Shown: positions 1-8,416 of the stretch, one piece after another
Numbering within the stretch: the first letter of the stretch is position 1
Layout of the letters: every line of letters begins with the position of its first letter
Source: CAZPMC01 sp964587755
Lineage (GTDB): Bacteria; Bacillota; Clostridia; Acetivibrionales; DTU013
Length of the DNA stretch: 28,622 nt
NCBI GenBank assembly: GCA_964587755.1
Contig: CAZPMC010000029.1
Span: forward strand, 1 to 28,622
Reading direction: 5' to 3'
The notes under the pieces: generated by a model
Seen by the model: the letters and a program-made list of their open reading frames with translations, nothing else
What the model was told of the DNA's origin: nothing
Databases searched by the model: none
Position numbers and translations under genes: made by a program

Positions 1-53
1 TTCGCTGAATAAAACCACGCTTTTAAGGGTGACATTTTCGCTGAATATTGACA
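1..53 (+). repeat. Outward-facing terminal repeats of an IS21-like element (element body off the left edge)
   Basis: A full unit GTGACATTTTCGCTGAATA begins at 29 and runs to TTGACA at 53. A truncated copy (TTCGCTGAATA) starts at base 1. The same unit occurs on the minus strand at the right end of the window. Directly repeated subterminal units that end in CA and are inverted between the two ends are typical of IS21-family termini. The family assignment is inference because no transposase is present in the window. Confidence 0.5.
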
Positions 54-124
54 GAAATATTTTCTATTACCTCCTTATTACAACATATTTAAAAAAAGTT
101 TAAATAGAAGGGTTCGCCTCTATA

Positions 125-155
125 TTTACAGAAATATGTTGAAAGATAATATAAT
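125..155 (+). promoter_or_regulatory. Possible promoter of the GHL10/amidase gene
   Basis: A perfect TATAAT lies at 150-155, 33 bases before the start codon. The best -35 candidate is TTTACA at 125-130, but the 19-base spacing is long. The -10 is convincing and the -35 is not. Confidence 0.4.
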
Positions 156-187
156 AGCTTGTTTTTTGAAAGCGAAAGGAGCAATTG

Positions 188-3073
188 ATGAAATCTAAAA
201 ATAAAACAGCGGTTTCACTAATAATTATATTGACTTTCTTGCTTTCACTTTTCCCCTCTAATGCGTCTGTTAAAGCTGAAAAAGAAATGAGGGGGCTTTG
301 GGTTGCGTCAGTCTTAAATATTGATTATCCCTCTAAACCTACAACTGATTCAGAGGTTTTAAAAAGTGAAGCAATTAAAATACTTGATGATGCAAAAAAA
401 ACAGGGATAAACGCTGTGTTTTTGCAGGTGCGTCCCTCAGCAGATTCTTTTTATAAATCTGCATATTTCCCATGGTCCAAATATTTAACAGGAACTCAGG
501 GAAAAACTCCTGATAATAATTTCGATCCCTTGGCGTTTTGGATATCTGAAGCACATAAACGTAATATAGAGCTCCATGCGTGGATTAACCCATACCGCAT
601 TACAAAAAAAACAGCCCAGGAAGCAATGCCTACTACGAAATCTCTGGTTGCTAATCATCCTGCCCGCCTTAATCCAGATTGGGTAGTACAACATACCGAT
701 AAAAACCTGTATTTTAATCCCGGGATCCCTGAGGTGCGAAAACTCATTGTTGACAGTGTTGTTGAAATTGTGAGGAATTACGATGTTGACGGAATACATT
801 TTGATGACTACTTCTATCCCGGCAGAACCTTTGCTGATGCGAAAACATATTCGAAGTATGGCAAAGGTTATTCAAACATCGGAAACTGGCGACGTGCAAA
901 TGTGAATCTTCTTGTTTCTGACGTTTCAAAAGCGATTAAAAAAGAAAATAAAAATGTTCGTTTTGGAATAAGCCCCTTTGGTATATGGGCAAATAAATCA
1001 ACAAATCCTCTTGGTACGGATACAAGAGGGCTTGAGTCATATTATGACCATTATGCCGACTCCAAAAAATGGGTAAAGGAAGGCATGATAGATTACATTA
1101 CGCCTCAAATTTATTGGAATATAGGTTATTCAATCGCCGACTACAGCAAAATTCTTAATTGGTGGAAGGACGTTGTAAGCGAGACAAATGTGGATTTGTA
1201 TGTCGGTCACGCAGCATATAAGGCTGCAAATCCAAGCTCGGTAAGTCCCTGGTACGGTGTAGACGAAATTGAGAGGCAGCTGCTTCTTAATGAGAAATTC
1301 CCGGAGGTTAAGGGAAGTGTATTTTACAACTATACGGCTTTGAAGAATACCCCAGCCCTTGGCGCATTAATTAAAGCAGTATACGACAAGAGGGACGGTT
1401 CTACAACAAAGACACCTATTACTATTTCAAGACCCTCAAAAAATATAACCACAAACTACAGCTCCTACTACCTAAACGGCGCCTCCGATGCGGGGACGGT
1501 TCTTTACCTTAACGGCGAACCTGTCAAAAACCGTTCGAAAAACGGATATTTCGGAATTCTGGTGCCTCTTGAGAAAGGCAGCAATATTTTTACATTCTCC
1601 CAAAGAGGCTCCTATGTTACTCGAGTTATATATAAAAATACCGGTTCCACACAACCGGCTAAATTACCAAAAGCTGAGATAACAGCTTCTTCGGTGTTTC
1701 CGCAATCTACTGAGTATCGCACGCCTGGTGAAAAAGTTACTCTGACCTGTACAGCACCGACAGGTTCAAAGGTTACTGTTAAGATTGGCGGTAAAACCTT
1801 CAATATGAAATCCTCATCTTCCTCATCAACTGCCAGTCTTACTCCTTCTAAATATACTTATACCTATACAATCCCATCATATAGCGGAACACCCCGTAAC
1901 ATTGATTTGGGAGCACCTGTTTATACGATGAGTTATAAAGGAATTGTGCGAAGTTGTAAGGCGCCTGCAAAAATTGGGGTTATCATGCCAAGTTCTCCAT
2001 TTTATGCTGAAGTATCAAAAGAAGATATCGATACTTTCTCTACGCCAAACTCAGCCAATGGAGCTGCCTATGAGCTAAGGAAAGGTATGGTTGATTATAT
2101 AACAGGAATGACAGGAGACTATGTAAGACTTCTGTCAGGACTTTGGATAAGGAAAACCAGTGTTTCAACATACACATCCAAGACTCAATTAAGCTCCTCG
2201 GTTAAGTCGGCATCGTACAAAACAGGCGAAAAGTGGGACACCATAAAACTTGATTATAGCTCTTCCCTGGCTGCAACCGCTTCTTTTGACGGCACATATT
2301 TGAAGGTGAGCATTTCTTCAGTGACTTCAGGTGTAATTCCGCAGCTTCCGGCAAACGGACTGTTTTCGAAGGCTGCGTTTTCTAAAAAGGGAAATATTGG
2401 GGAATATACCTTTACAATAAGGTCTGGCAAAACAATAGACGGGTATTATATCGAAAAAACTGCAACAGGTATTATTGTGCATATAAAACGAAAGGTAAAA
2501 GCATCGTCAGGAAGCGCTCCACTTTCCGGAATCACGATCATGCTGGACCCGGGTCACGGGGGCAGCGATACAGGCGCAATAGGCCCTCTTGGAGCGAAGT
2601 ATGCCGAAAAAGATATAAACCTGAAAACCGCCCTGAAATTAAGGGATGAGCTCAAGGCACTTGGGGCAAAGGTTCTTATGACAAGAACTTCTGATGTCTA
2701 CGTATCACTTTCAAACCGACTTACAGCTTCGCGAAACTCAAAACCTGATATGTTTTTATCAATTCATGCCAATAGCATGGCAGATAATGTCGACATCTCA
2801 AAGATATACGGATTTTCTGTACATTACAAAGAGGCGTTAGCCAAACCTCTTTCGACAATATTAGCTAATCAATCAGGTGAAGTTGGACGTAGAAATAGAG
2901 GCATAAAGTACGCGAACTTCTATGTAGTCAGGGGAACTTGGACCCCTTCCATGCTGATAGAATGCGGCTTTGTACCAAATCCCGACGAGTTTGAGCTCCT
3001 GACAAATGAATATGAGCAAACAAAGCTTGCAAAAAGCCTTGCAGAGGGCATCGTTCGCTACTTTTCCAACTAA
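188..3073 (+). CDS. Secreted GHL10 glycosidase-like / N-acetylmuramoyl-L-alanine amidase fusion
   Basis: This 961-residue exported protein probably acts on peptidoglycan. I start it at ATG 188, six bases after AAAGGAG; a TTG directly upstream is less likely. Residues 1-31 are a signal peptide ending near VKA. Residues about 33-390 match the GHL10 (DUF187) glycosyl-hydrolase-like domain, beginning MRGLWVASVLNIDYPS and containing GIHFDDYFYPG. A Ser/Thr-rich beta-type region follows. From about residue 780 to the end lies an Amidase_3 domain with its zinc ligands and catalytic residue in order: H790 (DPGHGG), E807 (YAEKD), H860 (SIHAN) and E925 (IECGF). Amidases of this type cleave the MurNAc-L-Ala bond. 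The GHL10 substrate is unknown, probably a glycan. Two copies of the GGGACGGTTCT repeat lie in the coding sequence at 1392 and 1492. A repeat hairpin follows the stop. Confidence 0.9.
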   Translation: MKSKNKTAVSLIIILTFLLSLFPSNASVKAEKEMRGLWVASVLNIDYPSKPTTDSEVLKSEAIKILDDAKKTGINAVFLQVRPSADSFYKSAYFPWSKYLTGTQGKTPDNNFDPLAFWISEAHKRNIELHAWINPYRITKKTAQEAMPTTKSLVANHPARLNPDWVVQHTDKNLYFNPGIPEVRKLIVDSVVEIVRNYDVDGIHFDDYFYPGRTFADAKTYSKYGKGYSNIGNWRRANVNLLVSDVSKAIKKENKNVRFGISPFGIWANKSTNPLGTDTRGLESYYDHYADSKKWVKEGMIDYITPQIYWNIGYSIADYSKILNWWKDVVSETNVDLYVGHAAYKAANPSSVSPWYGVDEIERQLLLNEKFPEVKGSVFYNYTALKNTPALGALIKAVYDKRDGSTTKTPITISRPSKNITTNYSSYYLNGASDAGTVLYLNGEPVKNRSKNGYFGILVPLEKGSNIFTFSQRGSYVTRVIYKNTGSTQPAKLPKAEITASSVFPQSTEYRTPGEKVTLTCTAPTGSKVTVKIGGKTFNMKSSSSSSTASLTPSKYTYTYTIPSYSGTPRNIDLGAPVYTMSYKGIVRSCKAPAKIGVIMPSSPFYAEVSKEDIDTFSTPNSANGAAYELRKGMVDYITGMTGDYVRLLSGLWIRKTSVSTYTSKTQLSSSVKSASYKTGEKWDTIKLDYSSSLAATASFDGTYLKVSISSVTSGVIPQLPANGLFSKAAFSKKGNIGEYTFTIRSGKTIDGYYIEKTATGIIVHIKRKVKASSGSAPLSGITIMLDPGHGGSDTGAIGPLGAKYAEKDINLKTALKLRDELKALGAKVLMTRTSDVYVSLSNRLTASRNSKPDMFLSIHANSMADNVDISKIYGFSVHYKEALAKPLSTILANQSGEVGRRNRGIKYANFYVVRGTWTPSMLIECGFVPNPDEFELLTNEYEQTKLAKSLAEGIVRYFSN
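1392..1504 (+). repeat. Two GGGACGGTTCT repeat copies inside the amidase gene
   Basis: GGGACGGTTCT at 1392-1402 is read as part of RDGST. GGGGACGGTTCTT at 1492-1504 is read as GTVL. Both are in the coding orientation and sit in the low-complexity region between the glycosidase-like and amidase domains. They belong to the repeat family seen at 3080, 4302, 7012, 7869 and 16728. Confidence 0.7.
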
Positions 3074-3079
3074 ATAATA

Positions 3080-3165
3080 GGGGACGGTTCTTAACTAAAG
3101 TTTATTAACGTTATTATATCGAAAATTTCGTCTGTTGTGTTTTATTGAGTTGAGAACCGTCCCCC
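3080..3165 (+). repeat. REP-like inverted repeat, possible terminator
   Basis: GGGGACGGTTCTTAAC at 3080 faces GTTGAGAACCGTCCCC ending near 3165. The arms pair over 16 bases with one mismatch across a loop of about 54 bases. The element starts 7 bases after the amidase stop and lies between two convergent genes, so a hairpin here could stop transcription from either side. It lacks a clear T-tract. Function is inferred. Confidence 0.65.
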
Positions 3166-3238
3166 AAACTGGTCCCATAAAATGAGCTCATCTAAACCAC
3201 ACCAATAACTATTGCTTAAAACTAAACTCGAATCCACC

Positions 3239-4195
3239 TTAGATCCTAATACTGCTGTCCGCTTCAAATGTCTTTAATAACCTTAGGAAATGGTTTGCTT
3301 CACGCAAAACATGATCTCCCAAGAGAGGTATAATAATTGATTTTATCTTGCATTCGAGCAACCCCTGAGTGCCCTGTTTCTTAAAGTCTCTAATTTCCTT
3401 AGTCGCTTTCAAGCTCTCCCTCGTTATTTTCTTTATTGGTAGTGATTTATCCATTGCATTTTTCGCCTCATTAGTCAACTCGTCAAATTCATTCCCGAAA
3501 TTATCAGCTATTTTAAATAACTCCACCTCAGTAGGGTCCAGTAGACCACGAATAAACTTAGAATGCTCCGCCATTATCCTGTTCCAGAAAGCCTCTTGCT
3601 CATAGGCATACCTTTGAGCATCAAGCTTCTCCCGGTTTTGCAATCTTTGAATAAGGAGTAAATACAGCTTAGCTTCTCTTAAAATATGATCTATAAGCAG
3701 CGGATAATTAATAGTAAACATCTGACACGATAACACATTTGACAGAATATTAGTTTTGAAATTGATAAGCGCTGTAATTAGATTTATCGCCTTCTGGTTA
3801 AGCATAAATACTCTTTGCTCTAGCATTGGATGTCCCATTATGGCGTTACTGTTTATATTGTTTCCTGCCAGACCGGTTTCTGCCTGAGTAATGCCTGTTT
3901 GAATCGGTACCCCTGTGTAATATGCTGTTTGCATCTCTGCCTTAAGTGTATATGGAGTAACAATTTCCCCAGAGTCGATTATGCTCTGATTGACAACACC
4001 ATTTGACAAAGAAACTGCTTCACTCAATAGTCCATCAAAAGCCACTCTAAATGCATCCGCCTGATTTGTAAATGCTATATCCTTAGGTGTAAAACCTGTT
4101 TGTAAAAAAAATGAATGTTCTTTCATTATCCTGCCGAAGAAAAGATGTATTCCCAGTGATTGCTTTATAAATTCCGCCCTTGTCAACATCAACAT
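3239..4195 (-). CDS. DUF2935 family protein
   Basis: This 318-residue, largely helical soluble protein has no signal peptide. It matches the DUF2935 family found in Bacilli and Clostridia. The sequence is an internal duplication: each half carries an R-x-x-x-E-H-S motif (IMKEHSFF at residues 23-30 and IMAEHSKF near residue 208) and a HILREAKLYL/HVLREANHFL segment. The repeated His and Glu residues on helices suggest a possible metal site, but this is inference and the family has no firmly established activity. The start is ATG with GGGAGG two bases upstream; this spacing is short, and the second Met (MLTRAEF) at 4189 gives a better spacing of 8. The gene is convergent with the amidase gene. 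Confidence 0.8.
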   Translation of the reverse strand: MLMLTRAEFIKQSLGIHLFFGRIMKEHSFFLQTGFTPKDIAFTNQADAFRVAFDGLLSEAVSLSNGVVNQSIIDSGEIVTPYTLKAEMQTAYYTGVPIQTGITQAETGLAGNNINSNAIMGHPMLEQRVFMLNQKAINLITALINFKTNILSNVLSCQMFTINYPLLIDHILREAKLYLLLIQRLQNREKLDAQRYAYEQEAFWNRIMAEHSKFIRGLLDPTEVELFKIADNFGNEFDELTNEAKNAMDKSLPIKKITRESLKATKEIRDFKKQGTQGLLECKIKSIIIPLLGDHVLREANHFLRLLKTFEADSSIRI

Positions 4196-4213
4196 AGCCT
4201 CCCTTATAAAATC

Positions 4214-4233
4214 AACATAACAAAAATTATGTT
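4214..4233. promoter_or_regulatory. Perfect inverted repeat in the DUF2935 leader
   Basis: AACATAA-CAAAAA-TTATGTT is a perfect 7-base inverted repeat between the putative promoter and the ribosome binding site of the DUF2935 gene. It could be an operator or a small RNA hairpin. No family is recognised. Confidence 0.35.
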
Positions 4234-4245
4234 ATCTAGAATAGT

Positions 4246-4275
4246 GTATTAGGATTTCGCATGAAATGTTACCAA
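4246..4275 (-). promoter_or_regulatory. Possible promoter of the DUF2935 gene
   Basis: On the minus strand TTGGTA (4275-4270) is followed after 18 bases by TAATAC (4251-4246), about 50 bases ahead of the start codon. The match to the sigma-A consensus is moderate. Confidence 0.4.
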
Positions 4276-4301
4276 CTTATATAGAAACCTTTATATTTGT
4301 T

Positions 4302-4420
4302 AAGAACTGTCCCCTACTTTGACTCGACTCTCCAGAAGAACCGTCCCCTACTTTGATCCCCAACTTTGAAGAACCGTCCCCGACTCCTCCCCGACTCCTC
4401 CCCGACTCCCCGATTGACTC
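4302..4420 (-). repeat. Cluster of GAACCGTCCCC repeats and GACTCCTCCCC tandem units
   Basis: Three same-orientation copies of the dispersed repeat (read here as AAGAACYGTCCCC) start at 4302, 4336 and 4369. The first two are followed by TACTTTGA. Next comes a tandem run of GACTCCTCCCC, GACTCCTCCCC and GACTCCCC (4382-4411). The run ends exactly where the -35 box of the next gene begins. The cluster fills most of the gap between the divergent DUF2935 and glycosidase genes. Confidence 0.7.
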
Positions 4421-4442
4421 CAAATTTTCTTTCTTGTATACT
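4414..4442 (+). promoter_or_regulatory. Sigma-A-type promoter of the SLH glycosidase gene
   Basis: TTGACT (4414-4419) and TATACT (4437-4442) are separated by exactly 17 bases, 52 bases upstream of the TTG start. The -35 box abuts the GACTCC repeat cluster. Confidence 0.7.
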
Positions 4443-4494
4443 TGAATAATGAATCTTACATAAACTTCTAATAAATATCAGGGAGGCTATAAAC

Positions 4495-6186
4495 TTGAAA
4501 ATCAAAAAATTGCTTTCTTCGGCACTCATTATCATGCTTTTCGTTTCTTTTTCGTCATTTTCCAACGGAACTTCGAAAAATATTGTACGGGAATCGCCAA
4601 AAATTGCAGGAAAATCATCCAACCTTTTTTATATCGAAATGGGAAATGGAAGGACCGGAGAAATAACAATTGGCTCAGGCAAATTCTATACAGTTGATAA
4701 AGCAAATAGTCATATTCAGAGGAAAAATTCCGAAAAGGGCAAAACTGTCTCAATTGCCATCAATGGTGGCTATTTTGATGCCTATACCAGCGATTTTCGC
4801 ACTTATGCCACAATTGTTCAAAACGGTAAATGCACAAATGGAGGTGGCAGCGCCAGTAAGCCTACATTAGGATTTACCTCGACTGGAGAACCTTTGATTG
4901 ATAGAGTACAAATTCAATCAAAAGTAATACTTAGAAATACTGTGGAGATCGTTCCCTGGTCGGTGAACACCTGGTACCCAGATGCATCAGCAATAATACT
5001 TTTCAACTCATTGCTAGGCAAGAAAATTGACATTCCGAAAACCAGCACTTTGGTATACATTAAAAATAACGTCGTTTCAAAAATAGTGTCCGGAACCGCA
5101 GCAAGCCTTAACCAAATTCCTTCAGATACAGTCGTGCTTGTATACAATCAAACTGCTTTTCAAAATTCAAGTAAATACGGAAACGACCCTAAACCAGGCA
5201 ATTCAGCAGAAGTTGTATCTATCAAGGTTCCAAGCCAAACTCAAAACCAGAGCAAATGGGACGATATCGTCACTGCCGTCAGTGCAGGACCTATGATTAT
5301 ACTAAACGGCAAAGATGTAACCGATGAAAACAGTGACTTTACCGAGGCTAAGCAATCCCCTACCTTTGTTTCTCATCGCTCATTTGCTGCCATATTGAGA
5401 GACGGAAGGCTTGTCCTTGGTACAGTAACAGCTTCCCCAAAACAACTTGCACCGTATTTGATTTCGATTGGAGCAGTCAGCGCATTGTCTTTGGACGGCG
5501 GAGCTTCAACCATGCTTTATGAAAAAGACAGTGGCTTTATTGTTCCTGCAGGCAGAAATTTGAGCAATGTTATTTCCATAGTGGACTATTCAACCGGTAC
5601 ACTGCCGCCTCTTCCTGTAAAAACGGATACGGATTCACCTTCATCCTGGGCTGCTGCAAACATCAAAGAAGCAAATGCTATCGGATTGATACCGGATAAT
5701 TTAAAAGGAGCATACAAAACAAACATCACCCGGCAAGAGTTTTGTAATCTCGCAATGAAGCTGATTACTATTAATCTGGGAGAAGATAATGTTACAAAAA
5801 TGCTCAACGCTTCCGGCATATCCTATAATTCTGCCAGAGCGACCTTTATTGATGCATATCACATTGATGTCATGAACTGCTACCGCTTAGGCATTATCGG
5901 CGGAAAAGGGAACGGTATTTTTGATCCAAACGGCAGTCTGACAAGACAAGAAGCGGCAAAAATCCTGACGAATATTTGTAAAATTCTCGAAATTACGCCC
6001 ACTGGTCAGACACCAACCTTCAATGACCAGGATAAAATCTCAAGCTGGGCTGAGGAATATGTAAGCTTTATATGCAGGGCAGGCATTATGAGTGGAAAAG
6101 GTACAGGTTTTGACCCTCTGGGTTATTACTCCAGACAAGAGGCAGTAATAACAATGCTTCGCATACATAACATCATAAGCAATTAA
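4495..6186 (+). CDS. Secreted phosphodiester glycosidase (NAGPA-like) with C-terminal SLH repeats
   Basis: This 563-residue exported protein is probably held at the cell wall. It starts at TTG, eight bases after GGGAGG. Residues 1-24 form a signal peptide. Residues about 45-370 are a phosphodiester glycosidase (NAGPA/DUF2233) domain with the family signatures NGGYFD (90-95), SAGPMIILNG and LDGGAS (333-338). Family members remove N-acetylglucosamine linked through a phosphodiester; the substrate here is unknown, perhaps a phosphoglycan or teichoic-type polymer. Three S-layer homology repeats follow at about 383-425, 450-500 and 510-562, recognisable by W-A-x-x-x-I, FDPNGSLTRQEAA and FDPLGYYSRQEAV. 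SLH repeats typically bind pyruvylated secondary wall polymer. The stop overlaps the end of the convergent gene by 14 bases, so no terminator separates them. Confidence 0.9.
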   Translation: MKIKKLLSSALIIMLFVSFSSFSNGTSKNIVRESPKIAGKSSNLFYIEMGNGRTGEITIGSGKFYTVDKANSHIQRKNSEKGKTVSIAINGGYFDAYTSDFRTYATIVQNGKCTNGGGSASKPTLGFTSTGEPLIDRVQIQSKVILRNTVEIVPWSVNTWYPDASAIILFNSLLGKKIDIPKTSTLVYIKNNVVSKIVSGTAASLNQIPSDTVVLVYNQTAFQNSSKYGNDPKPGNSAEVVSIKVPSQTQNQSKWDDIVTAVSAGPMIILNGKDVTDENSDFTEAKQSPTFVSHRSFAAILRDGRLVLGTVTASPKQLAPYLISIGAVSALSLDGGASTMLYEKDSGFIVPAGRNLSNVISIVDYSTGTLPPLPVKTDTDSPSSWAAANIKEANAIGLIPDNLKGAYKTNITRQEFCNLAMKLITINLGEDNVTKMLNASGISYNSARATFIDAYHIDVMNCYRLGIIGGKGNGIFDPNGSLTRQEAAKILTNICKILEITPTGQTPTFNDQDKISSWAEEYVSFICRAGIMSGKGTGFDPLGYYSRQEAVITMLRIHNIISN

Positions 6187-6637
6187 CTGAGTTATTTTCA
6201 AGAGCCTTATTCACAAGGCTCATAAACACTCTTTCAAAGTTTTCATCATCTTCTCTGGTGCGCTTCTTAATGCCGGCAGTCTTGCCGCCGGCACGGCGCA
6301 CCTTTTGTCCAATATGTCTTTCAAAAAGCAGCTTGTCGATATTATCATCCGTATAAACCATTCCGTTTTGGTTTACAGCCATAGCCTTTTTCCCAAGGGC
6401 CATTGCAGCAACACCATAATCCTGCGTTACCACAATGTCTCCTGGCTTTACTGTATTAATAAGCGCTATATCGACACTATCATTGGCTTTGTCGCAAGTA
6501 ACAACCTTACTGTACCCATCATCCAGCCTATGGCTTGTATCAATAAACATAGTCACAGGCACCTTATACTCTTTTGCAATTTTTACGATAATGCCTTTCA
6601 CAGGACATGCATCGGCATCAACTAATATCTGCACCAA
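6173..6637 (-). CDS. YaiI/YqxD (UPF0178, DUF188) family protein
   Basis: This is a small cytosolic protein of about 155 residues. It is recognised by the N-terminal VDADACPVK signature, SVDIALIN, VTQDYGVAAMAL and the C-terminal GKTAGIKKRTREDDENF block conserved in the UPF0178 family. The fold resembles PIN/FEN nucleases, so a nuclease-like role is plausible but unproven. The start is uncertain. TTG 6637 or GTG 6634 fits the family's usual N terminus (Q-I-L-V-D-A-D-A-C) and has GGGTAGGG upstream. ATG 6658 lacks a Shine-Dalgarno sequence. The gene lies at or inside the end of the upstream lipoprotein gene, so the two are probably translationally coupled. Its 3' end overlaps the convergent glycosidase gene. 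Confidence 0.85.
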   Translation of the reverse strand: MVQILVDADACPVKGIIVKIAKEYKVPVTMFIDTSHRLDDGYSKVVTCDKANDSVDIALINTVKPGDIVVTQDYGVAAMALGKKAMAVNQNGMVYTDDNIDKLLFERHIGQKVRRAGGKTAGIKKRTREDDENFERVFMSLVNKALENNSVNCL

Positions 6638-6647
6638 TATGCTTACC

Positions 6648-8156
6648 CTACCCTTCATTTTTACCGCTACTAAGCAGTAAATCCTCAACAGCCTTGTTCC
6701 TAAACTGCTCTACTTCCTCATTGAGCTTATAAGCATTTTTCTCTAATACCTCTAAATATCCGACAATCTTTTTCCCTAATGGTGTATCACCTTTTTCTTC
6801 GGCAATATGCATTAACGCTTCCCTTAACTTTGTGTCAAACTTTTTTGAACCATAAGTAAAAGCGGGGGTATTCGGTAGTCCATTGAATATAAATGAAACA
6901 TATTTCCCAAAAAGCTTTTGCACATCATCTAACTTCTGGGATTTCATATTATTTAATATAAATTGCTGCTGTGAATACGCCCTTCTGACAACTTCATCCC
7001 ACCCAATAACTAAAGAACCGTCCCTCGCAGGAGCTTTATCAGATTCTACCGCCATCAGACGGAAATACTCCTGTAGGTCCTTTGGCAGGTATTCTAAATA
7101 CTGCTTGTATATTTGATAATCAATTACCGGAAAGTAATCTGCTTCGGCAGTCTCTGTTTTAAACCCGTTGCTATGCGCATCAGTAAGCAGCTCCCGAAGT
7201 GCTGCATTTTGAATATTATCTGCTGTCGTTGGTATAGTACCCAGCTTCCTAAATTCATTTTGAATCTCATCATCTCTAAAATACTTTTCAGTCAGCCATT
7301 CCAAGTAATTTTTCTGAAGTATCTCAAGACGCAACATCAAATCGGCAGCATCACTTTCCGACGAGTGACCGATATTTTCCTTAATATATGCCAGCATATC
7401 CTTTGGCAATAATGAATCATCCGACATTATCTCGTGGTATCCTTCCAACGCCCTTATCTCTCTCGTTTCAACATTTATAAACCTATCTGTCTTCCACTGA
7501 TAGACAGATTCAAATGTCTTGCCCGCGTCACTATTATATTGGCGCACTTTAAATGATATATTGTCAACTTTTGTAAGCTTAGTTGAAAAGCTACCTTCCG
7601 GTGAACTTATGAAAAGCTCAGGAGTGTCTTTTATTACAAGCTCTTCAATTGACCCGTCTGATTTAATAGTAAAAATCTTGTAGCTTTTGTCCTTGTTTAA
7701 GGAATACTGTCCGAGAGTAAAATCTAAATTCCCATCATTATTATAATCATCAAACTCAATGCTGAATTTTTCGGTAAAGATTAACGGCTTATTGTAAAAA
7801 GCATTAAGGTCAGTCTGTGAAACCGTATTCCCATCCCCATCAGAGAGTTCAAAAATAAAGCTACCCTCAAGAACCGTCCCCGATATGGTTTTTGGATTCC
7901 AGTCCTCGTAGTATTTGCCTTTTACCATTTTGAGGCGAAGATATGTATCGGCATCGTTGTGCCGGATCAGATTATCAGATAAAGTCATAGGAGTGCTAAC
8001 GGTTATGTCAACTATGTCAACCCCGCCATTAATTTGATTTTGGGTATTCGGATTTCCCGAATCAATAATATTAGCTTCCTTTTCAGCCATATTGCCGGAG
8101 CAGGCGAAAAGCAGCAATGTTACAATTAGTATAAAAGCACAAATTATTTTTTTCAT
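6648..8156 (-). CDS. Lipoprotein of unknown function
   Basis: This 502-residue protein has a lipoprotein signal peptide with lipobox LLFAC (Cys19), so it should be anchored on the outer face of the membrane. Residues 135-146 (FDDYNNDGNLDF) form a calcium-binding-type Asp/Asn loop like those in VCBS/FG-GAP or dockerin-like repeats. The C-terminal half is mostly charged and helical. I recognise no enzyme motif. Two copies of the dispersed repeat lie in the coding sequence, giving SGTVLEG (residues 92-98) and ARDGSL (encoded near 7020). The start is ATG, preceded by GGGGGG at a usable distance. Upstream lies a tandem-repeat region, and the YaiI-family gene follows without a gap. Confidence 0.75.
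   Translation of the reverse strand: MKKIICAFILIVTLLLFACSGNMAEKEANIIDSGNPNTQNQINGGVDIVDITVSTPMTLSDNLIRHNDADTYLRLKMVKGKYYEDWNPKTISGTVLEGSFIFELSDGDGNTVSQTDLNAFYNKPLIFTEKFSIEFDDYNNDGNLDFTLGQYSLNKDKSYKIFTIKSDGSIEELVIKDTPELFISSPEGSFSTKLTKVDNISFKVRQYNSDAGKTFESVYQWKTDRFINVETREIRALEGYHEIMSDDSLLPKDMLAYIKENIGHSSESDAADLMLRLEILQKNYLEWLTEKYFRDDEIQNEFRKLGTIPTTADNIQNAALRELLTDAHSNGFKTETAEADYFPVIDYQIYKQYLEYLPKDLQEYFRLMAVESDKAPARDGSLVIGWDEVVRRAYSQQQFILNNMKSQKLDDVQKLFGKYVSFIFNGLPNTPAFTYGSKKFDTKLREALMHIAEEKGDTPLGKKIVGYLEVLEKNAYKLNEEVEQFRNKAVEDLLLSSGKNEG
7012..7027 (-). repeat. GGGACGGTTCTTT repeat copy inside the lipoprotein gene
   Basis: On the minus strand (coding) the copy reads CGAGGGACGGTTCTTT and encodes R-D-G-S-L. 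A second copy lies at 7869-7881. Confidence 0.6.
7869..7881 (-). repeat. GGGGACGGTTCTT repeat copy inside the lipoprotein gene
   Basis: This is an exact 13-base copy in the coding orientation, read as S-G-T-V-L. The frame matches the copies in the amidase gene (1492) and the MFS gene (16918). Confidence 0.7.
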
Positions 8157-8217
8157 GTAAATCCCCCCAGGTAGTTGTAATTACATATATATGACTCCCC
8201 GGGGACGCTCCTGGTTC

Positions 8218-8381
8218 CCGATATAGCAGTTTTTATCCTCCAACCTTCAACCGTATAGCAGTTTTTATCCTCCAACCTTCAACTGTGTAGCGGTTTTCAT
8301 CTATTAACCGCATAGTGGCTTTACCTATCAACCGTGTAGTAGTTTTCATCTGTTAACCGTATAACAGTCTCTATCCACCAA
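8218..8381. repeat. Six-unit degenerate tandem repeat (about 25 bp)
   Basis: Units start at 8218, 8251, 8283, 8308, 8332 and 8357, each beginning CCGNATA or CTGTGTA. The first two are 33 and 32 bases and nearly identical. The other four are 24-25 bases with shared CCGTRTAGYRGTTTTYATC-like cores ending in CAA or TAA. Unit length is not a multiple of three and no open frame spans the array. TATATC/CTTATC repeats follow to about 8420. The array separates the lipoprotein gene from the dehydrogenase operon. Function is unknown. Confidence 0.7.
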
Positions 8382-8416
8382 CCGTCTATATCTATATCCC
8401 TTATCTATATCTCTTA

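Noticed and set aside
4314..4622. 102-codon minus-strand open frame across the repeat cluster
   Set aside because: It is generated by the GAACCGTCCCC/GACTCC repeats and by antisense of the glycosidase signal peptide, and has no ribosome binding site.
8218..8381. CRISPR array
   Set aside because: Units are contiguous and degenerate, without unique spacers of regular length, and no cas gene is present.
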